The notes below the pieces were generated by a model that saw nothing but the letters and a program-made list of their open reading frames with translations, was not told where the DNA came from and did no database searches. A stretch of DNA of 64,000 nt. It comes from Bradyrhizobium sp. 200 (lineage in GTDB: Bacteria; Pseudomonadota; Alphaproteobacteria; Rhizobiales; Xanthobacteraceae). How positions within the stretch are numbered: the first letter of the stretch is position 1; each line of letters starts with the position of its first letter. Position numbers and translations under genes: made by a program. The stretch is taken from NCBI RefSeq assembly GCF_023100945.1, contig NZ_CP064689.1, forward strand, positions 3,516,001-3,580,000, in the 5' to 3' direction. Positions 28,821 through 37,538 of this stretch are shown here, piece after piece.

Positions 28821-28852
28821 GCGCCAACGGCTGCGGCGGTCGGGGAGGGATT

Positions 28853-29605
28853 GTGAGGCGACGTGATTTCATCGCGCTCCTTGGCGGCGCGGCGGCAATC
28901 CGGCCACTCGGCGCGCATGCACAGCGCGCGCCGGAGCGCGTCCTCTATTTCACATACTCGGCCGGCTACCGGCATGATGTCATACCGCTTTCCAAGGCGA
29001 TCCTGCGCCAGCTTGGAAGCAATTCGGGCGCCTTTGAAGTCACTGCAACGGAAGACGTATCTGAATTTTCCGCCGAAAACCTCGAGCGCTACGCCGCGGT
29101 GATGTTCTACACATCAGGAGAACTTCCGATGAGCGACGCGCAAAAGTCAGCTCTTCTCAACTTTGTGCGCTCGGGCCGCGGCTTCCTCGGTGTTCACTCG
29201 GCGACGGATACATTCTACGGTTGGGCGGACTATCTCGATCTGATCGGCGGCTACTTTAATGGTCATCCCTGGCATCAGGCCGTGACAATCCAGGTTGATC
29301 CTGGCGATCCCCTGGTGGCTTTTCTCGGGAATTCGTTGCAAATCGAGGACGAGATCTACCAAATCAGCGACTTCGACTATCGCGGATCGCGCGTGCTCCT
29401 GCGCCTCGACCCAGGCTCGGTGGACCTTGGCAAGACCGGCGTGCGTCAACGATTCTATGGCTGGCCTCTCGCATGGACGAGATTCTACGGCGAGGGACGG
29501 GTATTCTATACGGCGCTGGGCCACGAGCCGTCAGTTTGGCAGGACGCCCGCTACCAGCGAATGCTAGCGAATGCGATCCTCTGGTCGATGCGAAGATCGC
29601 CCTAG
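28853..29605 (+). CDS. ThuA domain-containing protein, Tat-exported
   Basis: 250 residues. The start MRRRDFIALLGGAAAIRPLGAHA is a twin-arginine signal. The rest is a ThuA-like, glutamine-amidotransferase-like fold: VLYFTYSAGYRHDVIP, SGRGFLGVHSATDTFYGW, YFNGHPWHQ and the terminal GRVFYTALGHEPSVWQD. ThuA proteins take part in disaccharide (trehalose) use in Sinorhizobium, but the biochemical role is unclear. GTG start, 32 bases after the amidohydrolase gene, so probably one operon. The TAG stop is the first part of a dispersed repeat. Confidence 0.85.
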   Translation: MRRRDFIALLGGAAAIRPLGAHAQRAPERVLYFTYSAGYRHDVIPLSKAILRQLGSNSGAFEVTATEDVSEFSAENLERYAAVMFYTSGELPMSDAQKSALLNFVRSGRGFLGVHSATDTFYGWADYLDLIGGYFNGHPWHQAVTIQVDPGDPLVAFLGNSLQIEDEIYQISDFDYRGSRVLLRLDPGSVDLGKTGVRQRFYGWPLAWTRFYGEGRVFYTALGHEPSVWQDARYQRMLANAILWSMRRSP

Positions 29606-29720
29606 AGCATGATCCGGAAAGTGGATACCGGTTTTCCCTCGCGACAAACGCGGAACGCGTTTGCGCGGAGATCATGCTCAAATCAAAGAGATAGAGCGGG
29701 AAGACGATTCGAAGAAACGT
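29603..29720 (+). repeat. AGCATGATCCGG repeat with an inserted hairpin
   Basis: Starts TAGAGCATGATCCGG at the thuA stop codon. Outer arms AGCATGAT (29606-29613) and ATCATGCT (29671-29678) pair. Inside is a hairpin CAAACGCG-GAA-CGCGTTTG (29645-29663). A tail with TAGAGCGGGAAGACGATTCG follows. The head is shared with the element at 60614-60737, and the inner hairpin with the one at 44292-44402, so the family is mosaic. Confidence 0.75.
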
Positions 29721-29811
29721 CATCTCGCCCTAGCGTCACACTTTGTTCAAGAACTACGTGCTAAACAGAAATCCGATCGTCATGGCCGGATGTACGCCGT
29801 GGCTTTTCGGG

Positions 29812-29836
29812 CCCCGGCTTTTATGCCGGGGTTTTT
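29812..29836 (+). terminator. Rho-independent terminator-like hairpin
   Basis: CCCCGGC (29812-29818) pairs with GCCGGGG (29825-29831), with a TTTTAT loop, and is followed by TTTTT (29832-29836). Orientation is plus strand. It lies about 207 bases after thuA, so it may end a long 3' UTR or an unrecognised small RNA transcribed from the 29690-29830 gap. Confidence 0.7.
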
Positions 29837-29911
29837 CGTTTTGGCTGGAGGCTATGAGCCTTGCGTCGCATAACCCGCCATGCGCCCCATGCAGGGGCGG
29901 GAACGGCCCTG

Positions 29912-31300
29912 TTATCCGCGGATCGCCGCATTGGCCTTCTCGGCGGCGCTGGTCATCGCAATCTTCGCCGGTTTCGCTCCGGAGACCACTTCATTCACGC
30001 CGATCATGAAAGCGTCGAGGATCGGTCTCGAGTGCGGGTGGAAAAGGATCGCCTTGGCGCGGTCGACATCGGCATTCTGCAAGTTGGTCAGCGCGGCCTC
30101 CGCGGCTTGTGCGCCGAATGCCTTCTTGAAGTCCTGGCTCGACCAGGCCGACACGCGTGTCGTCGCCAGCCCTGCTGCGGCGGTCTGCAGCGAGGTCGGC
30201 TTGCTTGTCGCCCACAGCAGAAACAAGAAGGCCGCCCGCTTGTTTCGCGATCTGGAATTGATGCACGCCTGCCAGTGCGACATGAAGGGCACGGACGTAC
30301 GACCGGAGAGGCGCGGAAAGGCGGCAAACACGGCCTGACGGGCAACCTGGCTCCTCGCTGGATTGGAGATGTCGGTCGCGAAATTGCTGCTGTCGATCGC
30401 CATCGCCGTCCTGCGCTGGAGGAAGTCGTCCAGCACGTGGTACCATTCGTAGCCGCTCACAGCGCGAGGTCCGGCTTGACTGAGCAGCTTTCCGTACATC
30501 TCGATGGCCGCGATGGCCTCGGGGCTCGCGAACACGACCCTGTTGTCGCTGACCATCGCCCCGCCATAGGAGAACAGGAAACTCATGGCTGGCACGGACG
30601 AATTGCCGCCGGCTTGAGCCCGCATGGCTATTCCGGACATCTCGTCGGTCTTGATCGCGTTCGCGGTAACAAGCAGCTCTTCGAAAGTCTGGGGAACTGG
30701 AAGGTTCTTGGCTGCCAGCGCATCGCCGTTGATGAACAAGGTCACCGCCTCTGACGTGATCGGGATGGCGTAGCGTTCGCCGTCCCGCCACAACGGAAAG
30801 GCCCGGGCTGTCTTGAGAATGTCGTTCTCATCATACCAGCCGAGATCGGTCAGTGACTTGTCGGCATAGTAGGCGTTCAGCGGCTCGAGCCATCCTGCCG
30901 AGATGCCCTGGCCATAGGTCGTGAACATGAAGACGTCGGGTGTGCTGCCGCCACGGTTGAGCTGGATCGGCAGCGCGCCCAAGTACGTTGTCTCCAGTCG
31001 GAAGTCTGTAACGATGCTGATACCGGTGAGCTTGGTGAAGTCCCACAAAAGCGGAGTGATCGCGTTCGACCAGGGATGGATCGCGCCCGCGAGCGTGATC
31101 GTCTGCCCCGCAAATTGTTTCCAGTCTATCGCAGCCTTGGCATAGCTCGCGGCGACATCCTCCGCGAAACCCCATCGCGGCAGCATGGCGAGGGCCGGCA
31201 AGGTCGCCCCGGCCGCGCCCAATGCCTTGACGAAGCTGCGCCGGCTGGCCGACCTTGAACTGCCCGGCAAGTTTTCACGCAACCTGTCACCTGGAGCCAT
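29912..31300 (-). CDS. Tat-exported ABC transporter substrate-binding protein, family 1 type
   Basis: 462 residues. A twin-arginine signal (SASRRSFVKALGAAGATLPALA) precedes a two-domain solute-binding fold of the sugar/extracellular type: ITLAGAIHPWSNAITPLLWDF, FMFTTYGQGISAGWLEPL, YAIPITSEAVTLFINGDAL. A GGAG site precedes the ATG. No permease or ATPase gene is adjacent, so its transport partner is unknown or it works as a receptor. It is divergent from the histidine kinase gene 227 bases away, which might sense through it; that is speculation. Confidence 0.82.
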   Translation of the reverse strand: MAPGDRLRENLPGSSRSASRRSFVKALGAAGATLPALAMLPRWGFAEDVAASYAKAAIDWKQFAGQTITLAGAIHPWSNAITPLLWDFTKLTGISIVTDFRLETTYLGALPIQLNRGGSTPDVFMFTTYGQGISAGWLEPLNAYYADKSLTDLGWYDENDILKTARAFPLWRDGERYAIPITSEAVTLFINGDALAAKNLPVPQTFEELLVTANAIKTDEMSGIAMRAQAGGNSSVPAMSFLFSYGGAMVSDNRVVFASPEAIAAIEMYGKLLSQAGPRAVSGYEWYHVLDDFLQRRTAMAIDSSNFATDISNPARSQVARQAVFAAFPRLSGRTSVPFMSHWQACINSRSRNKRAAFLFLLWATSKPTSLQTAAAGLATTRVSAWSSQDFKKAFGAQAAEAALTNLQNADVDRAKAILFHPHSRPILDAFMIGVNEVVSGAKPAKIAMTSAAEKANAAIRG

Positions 31301-31527
31301 GTGGTTGCTCCTGCCGGGACTGGCCTCATCACACGCGGACGGGGCTTACCCGTGACGTTCTGCCCCTTGTGAGGGGATTAACGGGCCGCTGTAATCTGCG
31401 CGGTTGAGCGTGCCGGTTCCCGTCTCACCTGTGCGGACCGTGGCTGTATTTTCATTATACTCGCAATACTCTGCGTCGGCATCAGAAAACGGCCGCTCCC
31501 GCGAGCATCGAAGAAGACTTAGGGCCA

Positions 31528-33723
31528 ATGTCAATTCCTCTGAGCCAGTTCTTTCGGTGGTTTGCCCGTCCGCTGGCGCTGGTGGTCGCAGTTCTTCTGA
31601 TTGTAGTTGTCGCGACCGGGTTTCTCGGCTTCCGATATTGGCAGGAGCGACAAGCGGTAACGCTTGCACAGGAGCGCGGCCGTCAGGTGCTCGAGACGCT
31701 GGATCGGCTTCGGACGGTCATCGCCGACGTGGAGGCCCAAAGGCGCGGGTATCTGCTGACCCTCGACCCCTCCTATCTCAAGGCCTACGGCGTCTCCGAC
31801 GAAAGTGTGCGCCGAGACGCCCAGGCGCTCCAGGCACTGGTAGCGAGCGATCCGTTGCAGAACCATCGTGCCGGACATCTGGCGCTGACCGTTGCAGCAA
31901 AGCTGCGCGAGATCGATGACATCGTCAAAACTGCCCAAACCAGCTCCGGGCCGGCAGCGCTGGCGATGATCCGCAGCCTGGACGAGATCAGATCGCAAAT
32001 CGACCAGATGGTGGATCACGAGCGCTTCCTGGGCGTGGATCAGGAGAGGCGTGCCGAGGCGCTCGAACAACGCAAAGCCTGGTTGATTGCTGCGGCCGTC
32101 GTCATTGTCGCAACCTTGGCAGGGGTGGCGTTGGCGCTTGCACGGCTCGAAGCGAGACGGCGTAGAAAAGCGACAGAGGAGAACGTTCGGCTCCAGAACG
32201 ATGTCGCAGAACGCGAAAAGAAGATCCGGCGCCTGGTCGACGCCAACATCATCGGGATCATCATCTGGGAAGTGGACGGACGCATTCTTGAGGCCAACGA
32301 CGCGTTTCTCCGCATGGTGGGATACGACCGGGAGGATCTCGCCTCGGGTCGCCTGCACCGGGCAATGCTGACGCCGCCGGAATGGCACGAGCGCGACGCG
32401 CGCACCGAGGCGGAGCTCAGGCGGAGCGGGACTGCGCAACCATTCGAGAAAGAGTACGTGCGAAAAGACGGAAGCCGCGTCCCCGTGCTGATCGGCGGGG
32501 CGATGTTCGAAGAAGGTGCAAATCAAGGCGTTGGCTTTGTCCTCGATCTGACCCAGCGCAAGCGGGCGGAAGAGGCGCTGCGGCAGAGCGAGGAGCGCTT
32601 TCGCACCCTCGTGCACTTCTCCTTCGATGTGTATTGGGAGACCGATGCGCAGCATCGTTTTATTCACCAGGAGTTCGCGGAGGACCTTGCCGACGCGCCG
32701 GCGTTGGGCGCCGAGATCGGCAAGACACGTTGGGAAGTGCCTTGCCTGGAGCCAGATGAAGAGGCGTGGCGCAAGCACCGGGAGACGCTCGATGCCCACT
32801 TGCCGTTCCGTGATTTTGAGCTGGCGCGGCCCGCGCCCGACGGCAGCAAGCGCTTCGTGTCCGTCTCCGGGCTGCCTGTGTTCGACGATACGGGGCGCTT
32901 CGTCGGCTACCGCGGCGTCGGGCGGCACATCACCGAACGCAGGCTTGCCGAGGAAGCCTTGCGCGCCATGCAGGCGGAGCTCGCGCACGTCAATCGCGTC
33001 ACCACGATGGGACAGCTAACGGCCTCGATCGCCCATGAGGTCAACCAGCCGATCGCCGCGACGGTTGCCAATGCCCAGGCCGCTCTGCGCTGGCTGCGCG
33101 CCGAGCCGCCCCATCTCGACGAGGTTCTCGACTCCCTCAGTCGTATCGTCGAGGACGGCAAGCGCGCCGGCAACGTCATCGGCGGCATCCGGGCCCTCAT
33201 CAACAAGGTGCCGCCGCGAAAGGATCGGTTCGACCTCAATGAAGCCGTCCTCGAAATGGTCGCACTGACCCGAAGCGAAGTGCTCAATCACGGCATCCTG
33301 CTGCAGACGGAACTCGTGCCGGGATTGCAAAAGGTGGATGGCGACCGCACTCAACTGCAGCAGGTGATCCTGAACCTGATCCTCAATGCCATTGAAGCCA
33401 TGGGCGGCATCGAGGAGGGGACGCGCGAGCTACGGATCAACACCGAGAGGGAGGCCGCCGGCGGCGTGCTCGTCACGGTTCGCGATTCCGGCCCGGGCCT
33501 GGACCCGGCGGATGTAGAGCGCGTTTTCACGGCCTTCTACACGACCAAGCCCAAGGGCATGGGCATGGGCCTCGCGATCTGCCGGTCAATGGTCGAGGCT
33601 CACGGGGGAAAGATGTGGGCGAGCGCGAGTGAACCTCGGGGCGCCGTCTTTCAGTTTACCTTGCCGCTGGAACGAGACGAAAGCATTCCAGCTCAGCACG
33701 CCCAGCCCAATCCGGCCGCGTGA
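31528..33723 (+). CDS. CHASE3-PAS-PAS hybrid-free sensor histidine kinase
   Basis: 731-residue membrane kinase. A transmembrane segment (about 14-34) precedes a periplasmic CHASE3-type helical domain (about 38-180) and a second membrane segment (about 187-207). Two PAS domains follow (about 235-350 and 355-480), the first with LVDANIIGIIIWEVDGRILEAN-type start and the second ending GVGRHITERR. The H-box is ASIAHEVNQPIAA, as in FixL-like kinases, and the HATPase domain has NLILNAIEAM (N box), DSGPGL (G1) and GMGMGLAIC (G2). No response regulator gene is adjacent. Confidence 0.9.
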   Translation: MSIPLSQFFRWFARPLALVVAVLLIVVVATGFLGFRYWQERQAVTLAQERGRQVLETLDRLRTVIADVEAQRRGYLLTLDPSYLKAYGVSDESVRRDAQALQALVASDPLQNHRAGHLALTVAAKLREIDDIVKTAQTSSGPAALAMIRSLDEIRSQIDQMVDHERFLGVDQERRAEALEQRKAWLIAAAVVIVATLAGVALALARLEARRRRKATEENVRLQNDVAEREKKIRRLVDANIIGIIIWEVDGRILEANDAFLRMVGYDREDLASGRLHRAMLTPPEWHERDARTEAELRRSGTAQPFEKEYVRKDGSRVPVLIGGAMFEEGANQGVGFVLDLTQRKRAEEALRQSEERFRTLVHFSFDVYWETDAQHRFIHQEFAEDLADAPALGAEIGKTRWEVPCLEPDEEAWRKHRETLDAHLPFRDFELARPAPDGSKRFVSVSGLPVFDDTGRFVGYRGVGRHITERRLAEEALRAMQAELAHVNRVTTMGQLTASIAHEVNQPIAATVANAQAALRWLRAEPPHLDEVLDSLSRIVEDGKRAGNVIGGIRALINKVPPRKDRFDLNEAVLEMVALTRSEVLNHGILLQTELVPGLQKVDGDRTQLQQVILNLILNAIEAMGGIEEGTRELRINTEREAAGGVLVTVRDSGPGLDPADVERVFTAFYTTKPKGMGMGLAICRSMVEAHGGKMWASASEPRGAVFQFTLPLERDESIPAQHAQPNPAA

Positions 33724-33938
33724 GATAGGTAGCTTCGCGGCCTCACGCTGCGTAACCTGCCGGGGCGTGTATTCATATTCGCGCGCGAGACGGCTGCGAA
33801 TAACCGACTATTAACCATATAAGCGCATGATTTACATTGAATTTGGGTGGGCAATCGCACGCGAGCCGTCGCTGCATCGTCCACGCGATGGCTATGCGAG
33901 GGAAATCTTGCGACTGGTCTGACACGTAGGGAACGCAG

Positions 33939-34571
33939 GTGGCCGAAACACCGGATAAGGAAACGCAACAAGACAATCAGCCTGAGACGGCACGGCAAGG
34001 GGCTTCGGGCCGGGTGCCGGCGATACTGGTGTCTTTATCCGCCCTGGCCATCATCGGTGCGGCCACCGCCAATTCTTTGCCGAATTTCAATGAACTGCCG
34101 AATTTCGATCGCTTCTCTCTGCCAAATATCTCTCTGCCAAATATCTCTCTGCCAGATATCTCTCTGCCAAATTTCGATGGCCTCTCTTTGCCGAATTTCA
34201 ATCGCTTCGCCGCACCTCCACCTGAGACGGCTTTAGCCCCGTTACCAGATCCCGTCGTCCACGCGGCACTGAAAGATATTCAGTTGTCGCAGCAGCAAAA
34301 CGCAGCCGTGCTGGTGTCGCTCGCGCAGACCTCTGCTACTCAACAGGGGGATTTGAAAAGAATATCCCGGCAACTCTCCTCACTGGCGGCGCAGGCGGAC
34401 GCTCTGCAGAGTGCTGTGACACCGTTGACGACGTCCAGCATCCCACATTCAAAACCTCGCGCTCGGGTCGTCCGCACGCCGCGAAAAACAGTCTCCCCAC
34501 TACCTAAACCTGTCGGCCCTGTTTCGATCGGAGGCGCCCCGCTGAATCCTGGACCGGCTTCGGGTGCATGA
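33939..34571 (+). CDS. Membrane-anchored protein with LPN-type pentapeptide repeats
   Basis: 210 residues, unknown function. A short cytoplasmic N-terminus precedes one membrane segment (about 26-45, PAILVSLSALAIIGAAT). Seven LPN(F/I)-containing units follow (about 47-90), four of them uninterrupted SLPNI-type pentapeptides encoded by a 15-bp minisatellite. Next comes a Gln-rich helical stretch (about 108-160, likely coiled coil) and a Pro/basic C-terminus. GTG start with an upstream AGGGA site. The repeat could vary in copy number between strains. I do not recognise the family. Confidence 0.65.
   Translation: MAETPDKETQQDNQPETARQGASGRVPAILVSLSALAIIGAATANSLPNFNELPNFDRFSLPNISLPNISLPDISLPNFDGLSLPNFNRFAAPPPETALAPLPDPVVHAALKDIQLSQQQNAAVLVSLAQTSATQQGDLKRISRQLSSLAAQADALQSAVTPLTTSSIPHSKPRARVVRTPRKTVSPLPKPVGPVSIGGAPLNPGPASGA
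34116..34175 (+). repeat. 15-bp coding minisatellite (four units)
   Basis: TCTCTGCCAAATATC occurs at 34116-34130 and 34131-34145, then as TCTCTGCCAGATATC (34146-34160) and TCTCTGCCAAATTTC (34161-34175). Degenerate units flank it on both sides. Each unit encodes SLPN(I/F) or SLPDI. Confidence 0.9.
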
Positions 34572-34705
34572 TAGCTTTCGATTCCGGCCTCAAATCTGTG
34601 CACGCCGATCGGGCTAACGCAGAAGCGTATCCTTTACCCGCAAAAGCTTTCCGGCGGTGCATGCGTCCGCTGTGCGCAAAGCGGCGGTGCTGAAGGCCAG
34701 CCCGG

Positions 34706-34736
34706 ATGTCCGCTTGCTGCGCACAAATGCGGACAT
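34706..34736. repeat. Small inverted repeat (ATGTCCGC / GCGGACAT)
   Basis: Arms at 34706-34713 and 34729-34736 in the gap between the pentapeptide-repeat gene and the L,D-transpeptidase gene, which converge. It resembles remnants of a dispersed repeat seen in related genomes, but that is from memory only. The surrounding 34614-34805 frame is not convincing as a gene. Confidence 0.4.
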
Positions 34737-34776
34737 CGCCGAGTCCTTGGGCGTTTCAGGGGTATGAGTACACGCC

Positions 34777-35394
34777 CTAAGCACTTCGACCTGGCGGGAG
34801 GACAACGACGACCGCGCCCAGCTTCACCCGGTTCACGAGATCGATGACGTCTTCGTTGAGCATGCGGATGCAGCCGGAGGAGATGGCCTGGCCGATATAT
34901 TCCGGCTGGTTGGTGCCGTGGATGCGGTACAGGGTGTCCTTATTGCCCTCGTAAAGATAGAGCGCCCGCGCGCCCAGCGGATTGGCCGGACCTCCGGCAA
35001 TGCGCTTGGGGTAGGGGCCGAGCCGGGCCTGGATCTCCGCCGTCGGGACCCAATCCGGCCATTCGGCCGTGCGGCCAACCGTGGCGACGCCGGACCAGGC
35101 CAACGCTTCCTCGCCCACCGTCACGCCGTAGCGGATCGCCTTGCCTCCCGGCAGGACGTAATAGAGATAGCGCGCGTTGGTATCGACCAGGATCGTGCCC
35201 GGCTGCTCCCTGCGCGTGTAGTCGACAATATGTCGGCGATAAGTCTCCGGAATGCTCGCCTGCGCATAAGGCGGGTGGGCGAGCAACTGCCGGTCCCTTG
35301 CGGTCAAACTGGCATTCGAGGACGGTGCAAGCGTCGCTTGCATGCAACCGCCGAGCAGCCCGACCAGTAACAACGCGAGCCCACGCCCCATCAT
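34777..35394 (-). CDS. L,D-transpeptidase (YkuD/ErfK) lipoprotein
   Basis: 205 residues. Makes 3-3 peptidoglycan crosslinks or anchors proteins to peptidoglycan. It has an N-terminal lipoprotein signal with lipobox LLGGC (Cys17). The YkuD domain has ILVDTNARYLYYVL, the catalytic HGTNQP and SSGCIRM motifs (His and Cys), and GPANPLGARALYLYEG. I chose the ATG at 35394 because a GGAGG site precedes it; an upstream start at 35424 adds ten residues before the signal. It is a single gene facing the pentapeptide-repeat gene. Confidence 0.88.
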   Translation of the reverse strand: MMGRGLALLLVGLLGGCMQATLAPSSNASLTARDRQLLAHPPYAQASIPETYRRHIVDYTRREQPGTILVDTNARYLYYVLPGGKAIRYGVTVGEEALAWSGVATVGRTAEWPDWVPTAEIQARLGPYPKRIAGGPANPLGARALYLYEGNKDTLYRIHGTNQPEYIGQAISSGCIRMLNEDVIDLVNRVKLGAVVVVLPPGRSA

Positions 35395-35649
35395 CGCGTG
35401 TCCTCCAAAAGTACATGTTTGCAATTTGTTTGCTCGAAAAGTGCAGAAATCAAGGCGGTGTGCGATGATAGTGTGTCTGGCGAAAAGAATATTCGGGCAG
35501 GTGGCTCAGCGACCGGATCAGTCGAGTGCCATTTAATCCCGGTTTGCCCGCTTCCCAATCTTTTGCGGTCTTCATCAACTCAAGGAAAGGCGGCGAGCAG
35601 CAGCGCGCCGCCGGTCACCAGGCGCCTTGAGGCGGCGCCGAACATGGGC

Positions 35650-36879
35650 CTACCGCATCGGCTTCGTCGGCTTCATGTAATTTGCCACGAGATGCTCGGC
35701 GACCTTGCGACCCATCGCTTCTCCGACCTCCAGCGAATTGCGAAAATGAATGCCGCCCCAGATGCGCACCTCTTTCTGCTCCTGGGCCATCTGGGCAAAG
35801 CTGGTGAATTGGTGCGAAAGGCGCGCGTCGGAAGTATCGGTCGCGACGAAGTCTTCCTTCCCGTTGACGAAAACAGCTTCCAGAACGCCTTGCGCCGCAC
35901 CCGCGTTGATTCCCGCCTGCGACGGGTATTCCGGATGCATCGGCGTGGTGTTCAGAGGCAGCCAGCCTGCGTCGCGTTCAGTCGCATCGTTGCCGTCCTG
36001 GTCGCCGTTGCGGATCGCGGTGATCGGCCGCCAATAATTGTACTGGAATTTGGCGTCCCAATCGACGATGAAGCAATTGGCGAGAGCCATGGACATCAGT
36101 GCGAACACGCGCGCGCTTTCTGCAACAGGGAGGCCGTGACGAGCGGAAGCCTGCCTGGCCGCCTGGAACCATGCAGGTCCAAGGTTGGCCTGTGTCCAGA
36201 AGCGCACGGCGTCGGACTGCGCGTCGGTCCGCTTCGTGCTTTTCACTTCGCCCATTTCCCTGGTTTCGTTGTAATCGCGCGCGTAAAGCGCGCTGTTGAG
36301 GGCCGGGGGCGGAGCCGGACGGAACTGACTCGCGCTCTCCATGCCCCACGGCTTGGCGGTCGCATATTGAGGGAAGAGCGGCGGCGTGGTCGGTACCCAT
36401 ACGCCAGGCGTGGTGAGCGGGCGGTATGTGTCGGGCGTGTTTGTCGCGTCGCTCTGACGTTCGGCGAAAACGGCGCCTGCAGCATTTTCGCCTAGCGCAA
36501 TACCGGCAGCCCGCGCAGGATTGTCCGGAATGGTTTGCATCGTCTCCGCGAAGGCTGCATCTATCCGTGCCTTCTGCCCGGGATATTGGCGCATGAGAAT
36601 TTCGCGGGCAGCCGCCGCTGCCGCGGCCTCGGGCGAGGCGTTCGGGTCGATTGGAAGCTCCACCATGTACCGCGAATATCGGTTCTGCACCGAGTTAACC
36701 GCGTCGGACATCGATACATTCACCAGGGCCATGCTGCGCGTCCACGGATTGCCGCCCACGTTGGCCGCCTTCATCACGTCCATTGCGGTGTTGTTCCAGT
36801 CGGCGATGACGTCCGCGCGGACCGGTGTATTGGCTGAAATTAGGGTCAGGCCGACGATTGCAATTTTCAGCACGTTCAT
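35650..36879 (-). CDS. Vanadium-dependent haloperoxidase-like / PAP2-fold exported protein (paralogue 1)
   Basis: 409 residues with signal peptide MNVLKIAIVGLTLISANTPVRA. The fold is that of vanadium haloperoxidases and acid phosphatases: YWRPITAIRNGDQDGN supplies the first phosphate/vanadate-binding residues, and VRIWGGIHFRN the last Arg and His. The middle motif, normally PSGH or PCAH, reads HPEYPSQAG, so the acid-base His is replaced by Ala. ATG at 36879 has a GGAGG site; a further upstream start is less likely. It resembles the gene at 37539 along its whole length. Confidence 0.82.
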   Translation of the reverse strand: MNVLKIAIVGLTLISANTPVRADVIADWNNTAMDVMKAANVGGNPWTRSMALVNVSMSDAVNSVQNRYSRYMVELPIDPNASPEAAAAAAAREILMRQYPGQKARIDAAFAETMQTIPDNPARAAGIALGENAAGAVFAERQSDATNTPDTYRPLTTPGVWVPTTPPLFPQYATAKPWGMESASQFRPAPPPALNSALYARDYNETREMGEVKSTKRTDAQSDAVRFWTQANLGPAWFQAARQASARHGLPVAESARVFALMSMALANCFIVDWDAKFQYNYWRPITAIRNGDQDGNDATERDAGWLPLNTTPMHPEYPSQAGINAGAAQGVLEAVFVNGKEDFVATDTSDARLSHQFTSFAQMAQEQKEVRIWGGIHFRNSLEVGEAMGRKVAEHLVANYMKPTKPMR

Positions 36880-37026
36880 CGTTGCCTCCAAAAAATTGGA
36901 TTTTGCCAATGTGGTGTGAGTGTACCTCCGTAATCATCTTGTCGTGCGCGCAGCCGCGCCGCCCGTTACGCTAAAGCGTCGCCCACCTGCCAGTCCGATC
37001 GCGGCGGTACTTGGCGAAGGTTGAAC

Positions 37027-37257
37027 CTATCGCTCAGGCGTGTCCGTTGTCGAAGAAGACATCGCGGACCAGCGGTCGTCAAAGCTCGCGGCCGGGAGCT
37101 CGTTCGCGTCAACCGTGAGGCCCTTCGACATAGTTGTGCCGGCGGAAACGGTAATGCCGTCTGTCGAAGGCGAATGCGATCTCATGTTGGCAGCGGTTGC
37201 GGCAACAGCGAGCAAAGCGACAGCCACGAACCCGGTAATCGTTCGATGCTTCGTCAT
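37027..37257 (-). CDS. Small exported protein between the haloperoxidase-like genes
   Basis: 76 residues. A signal peptide (about 1-23, ITGFVAVALLAVAATAANM) is followed by a short Ser/Thr/Asp-rich mature part without cysteines. An AGGAGG ribosome binding site sits six bases before the ATG, which makes translation likely. It lies between two paralogous haloperoxidase-like genes on the same strand. The family is not recognised. Confidence 0.6.
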   Translation of the reverse strand: MTKHRTITGFVAVALLAVAATAANMRSHSPSTDGITVSAGTTMSKGLTVDANELPAASFDDRWSAMSSSTTDTPER

Positions 37258-37490
37258 GCGGACCTCCTACTCTGGTCCAAACGCCCCTTAGCTGTGGGTC
37301 ACGGGAACTTCGCGAAGGTTCAACAGCAATGCGTTCAAGTATGATTGAGCGAAGCCACGGATCGGACATCGAAGCTGTCCCAGATTCAAATTCAGCTTTT
37401 TGAAGTAGCGACGTTCCTAACCGCGCTTGTTCAGCGCATTCGTCAACGCTTGATAAGTTCCATCCGTTAAGCAGATTCGAACATCGGTGA

Positions 37491-37516
37491 AAGCCCCGGA
37501 TTCGCACCCGGGGCTT
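37491..37516 (-). terminator. Hairpin terminator candidate after paralogue 2
   Basis: AAGCCCCGG (37491-37499) pairs with CCGGGGCTT (37508-37516), a 9-bp stem with an 8-base loop. It lies 22 bases past the stop of the minus-strand haloperoxidase-like gene at 37539. The following T-run on the minus strand is short (TTT), so Rho-independent action is plausible but not certain. Confidence 0.55.
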
Positions 37517-37538
37517 CGCGCGCGGCCGGCTCAAGCGC

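Noticed and set aside
34116..34175. Short regular repeats as a CRISPR array
   Set aside because: The 15-bp units abut with no spacers and are in frame in a protein gene.
34614..34805. 63-residue minus-strand ORF
   Set aside because: Contains a small palindrome and resembles a translated repeat; overlaps the end of the L,D-transpeptidase gene.
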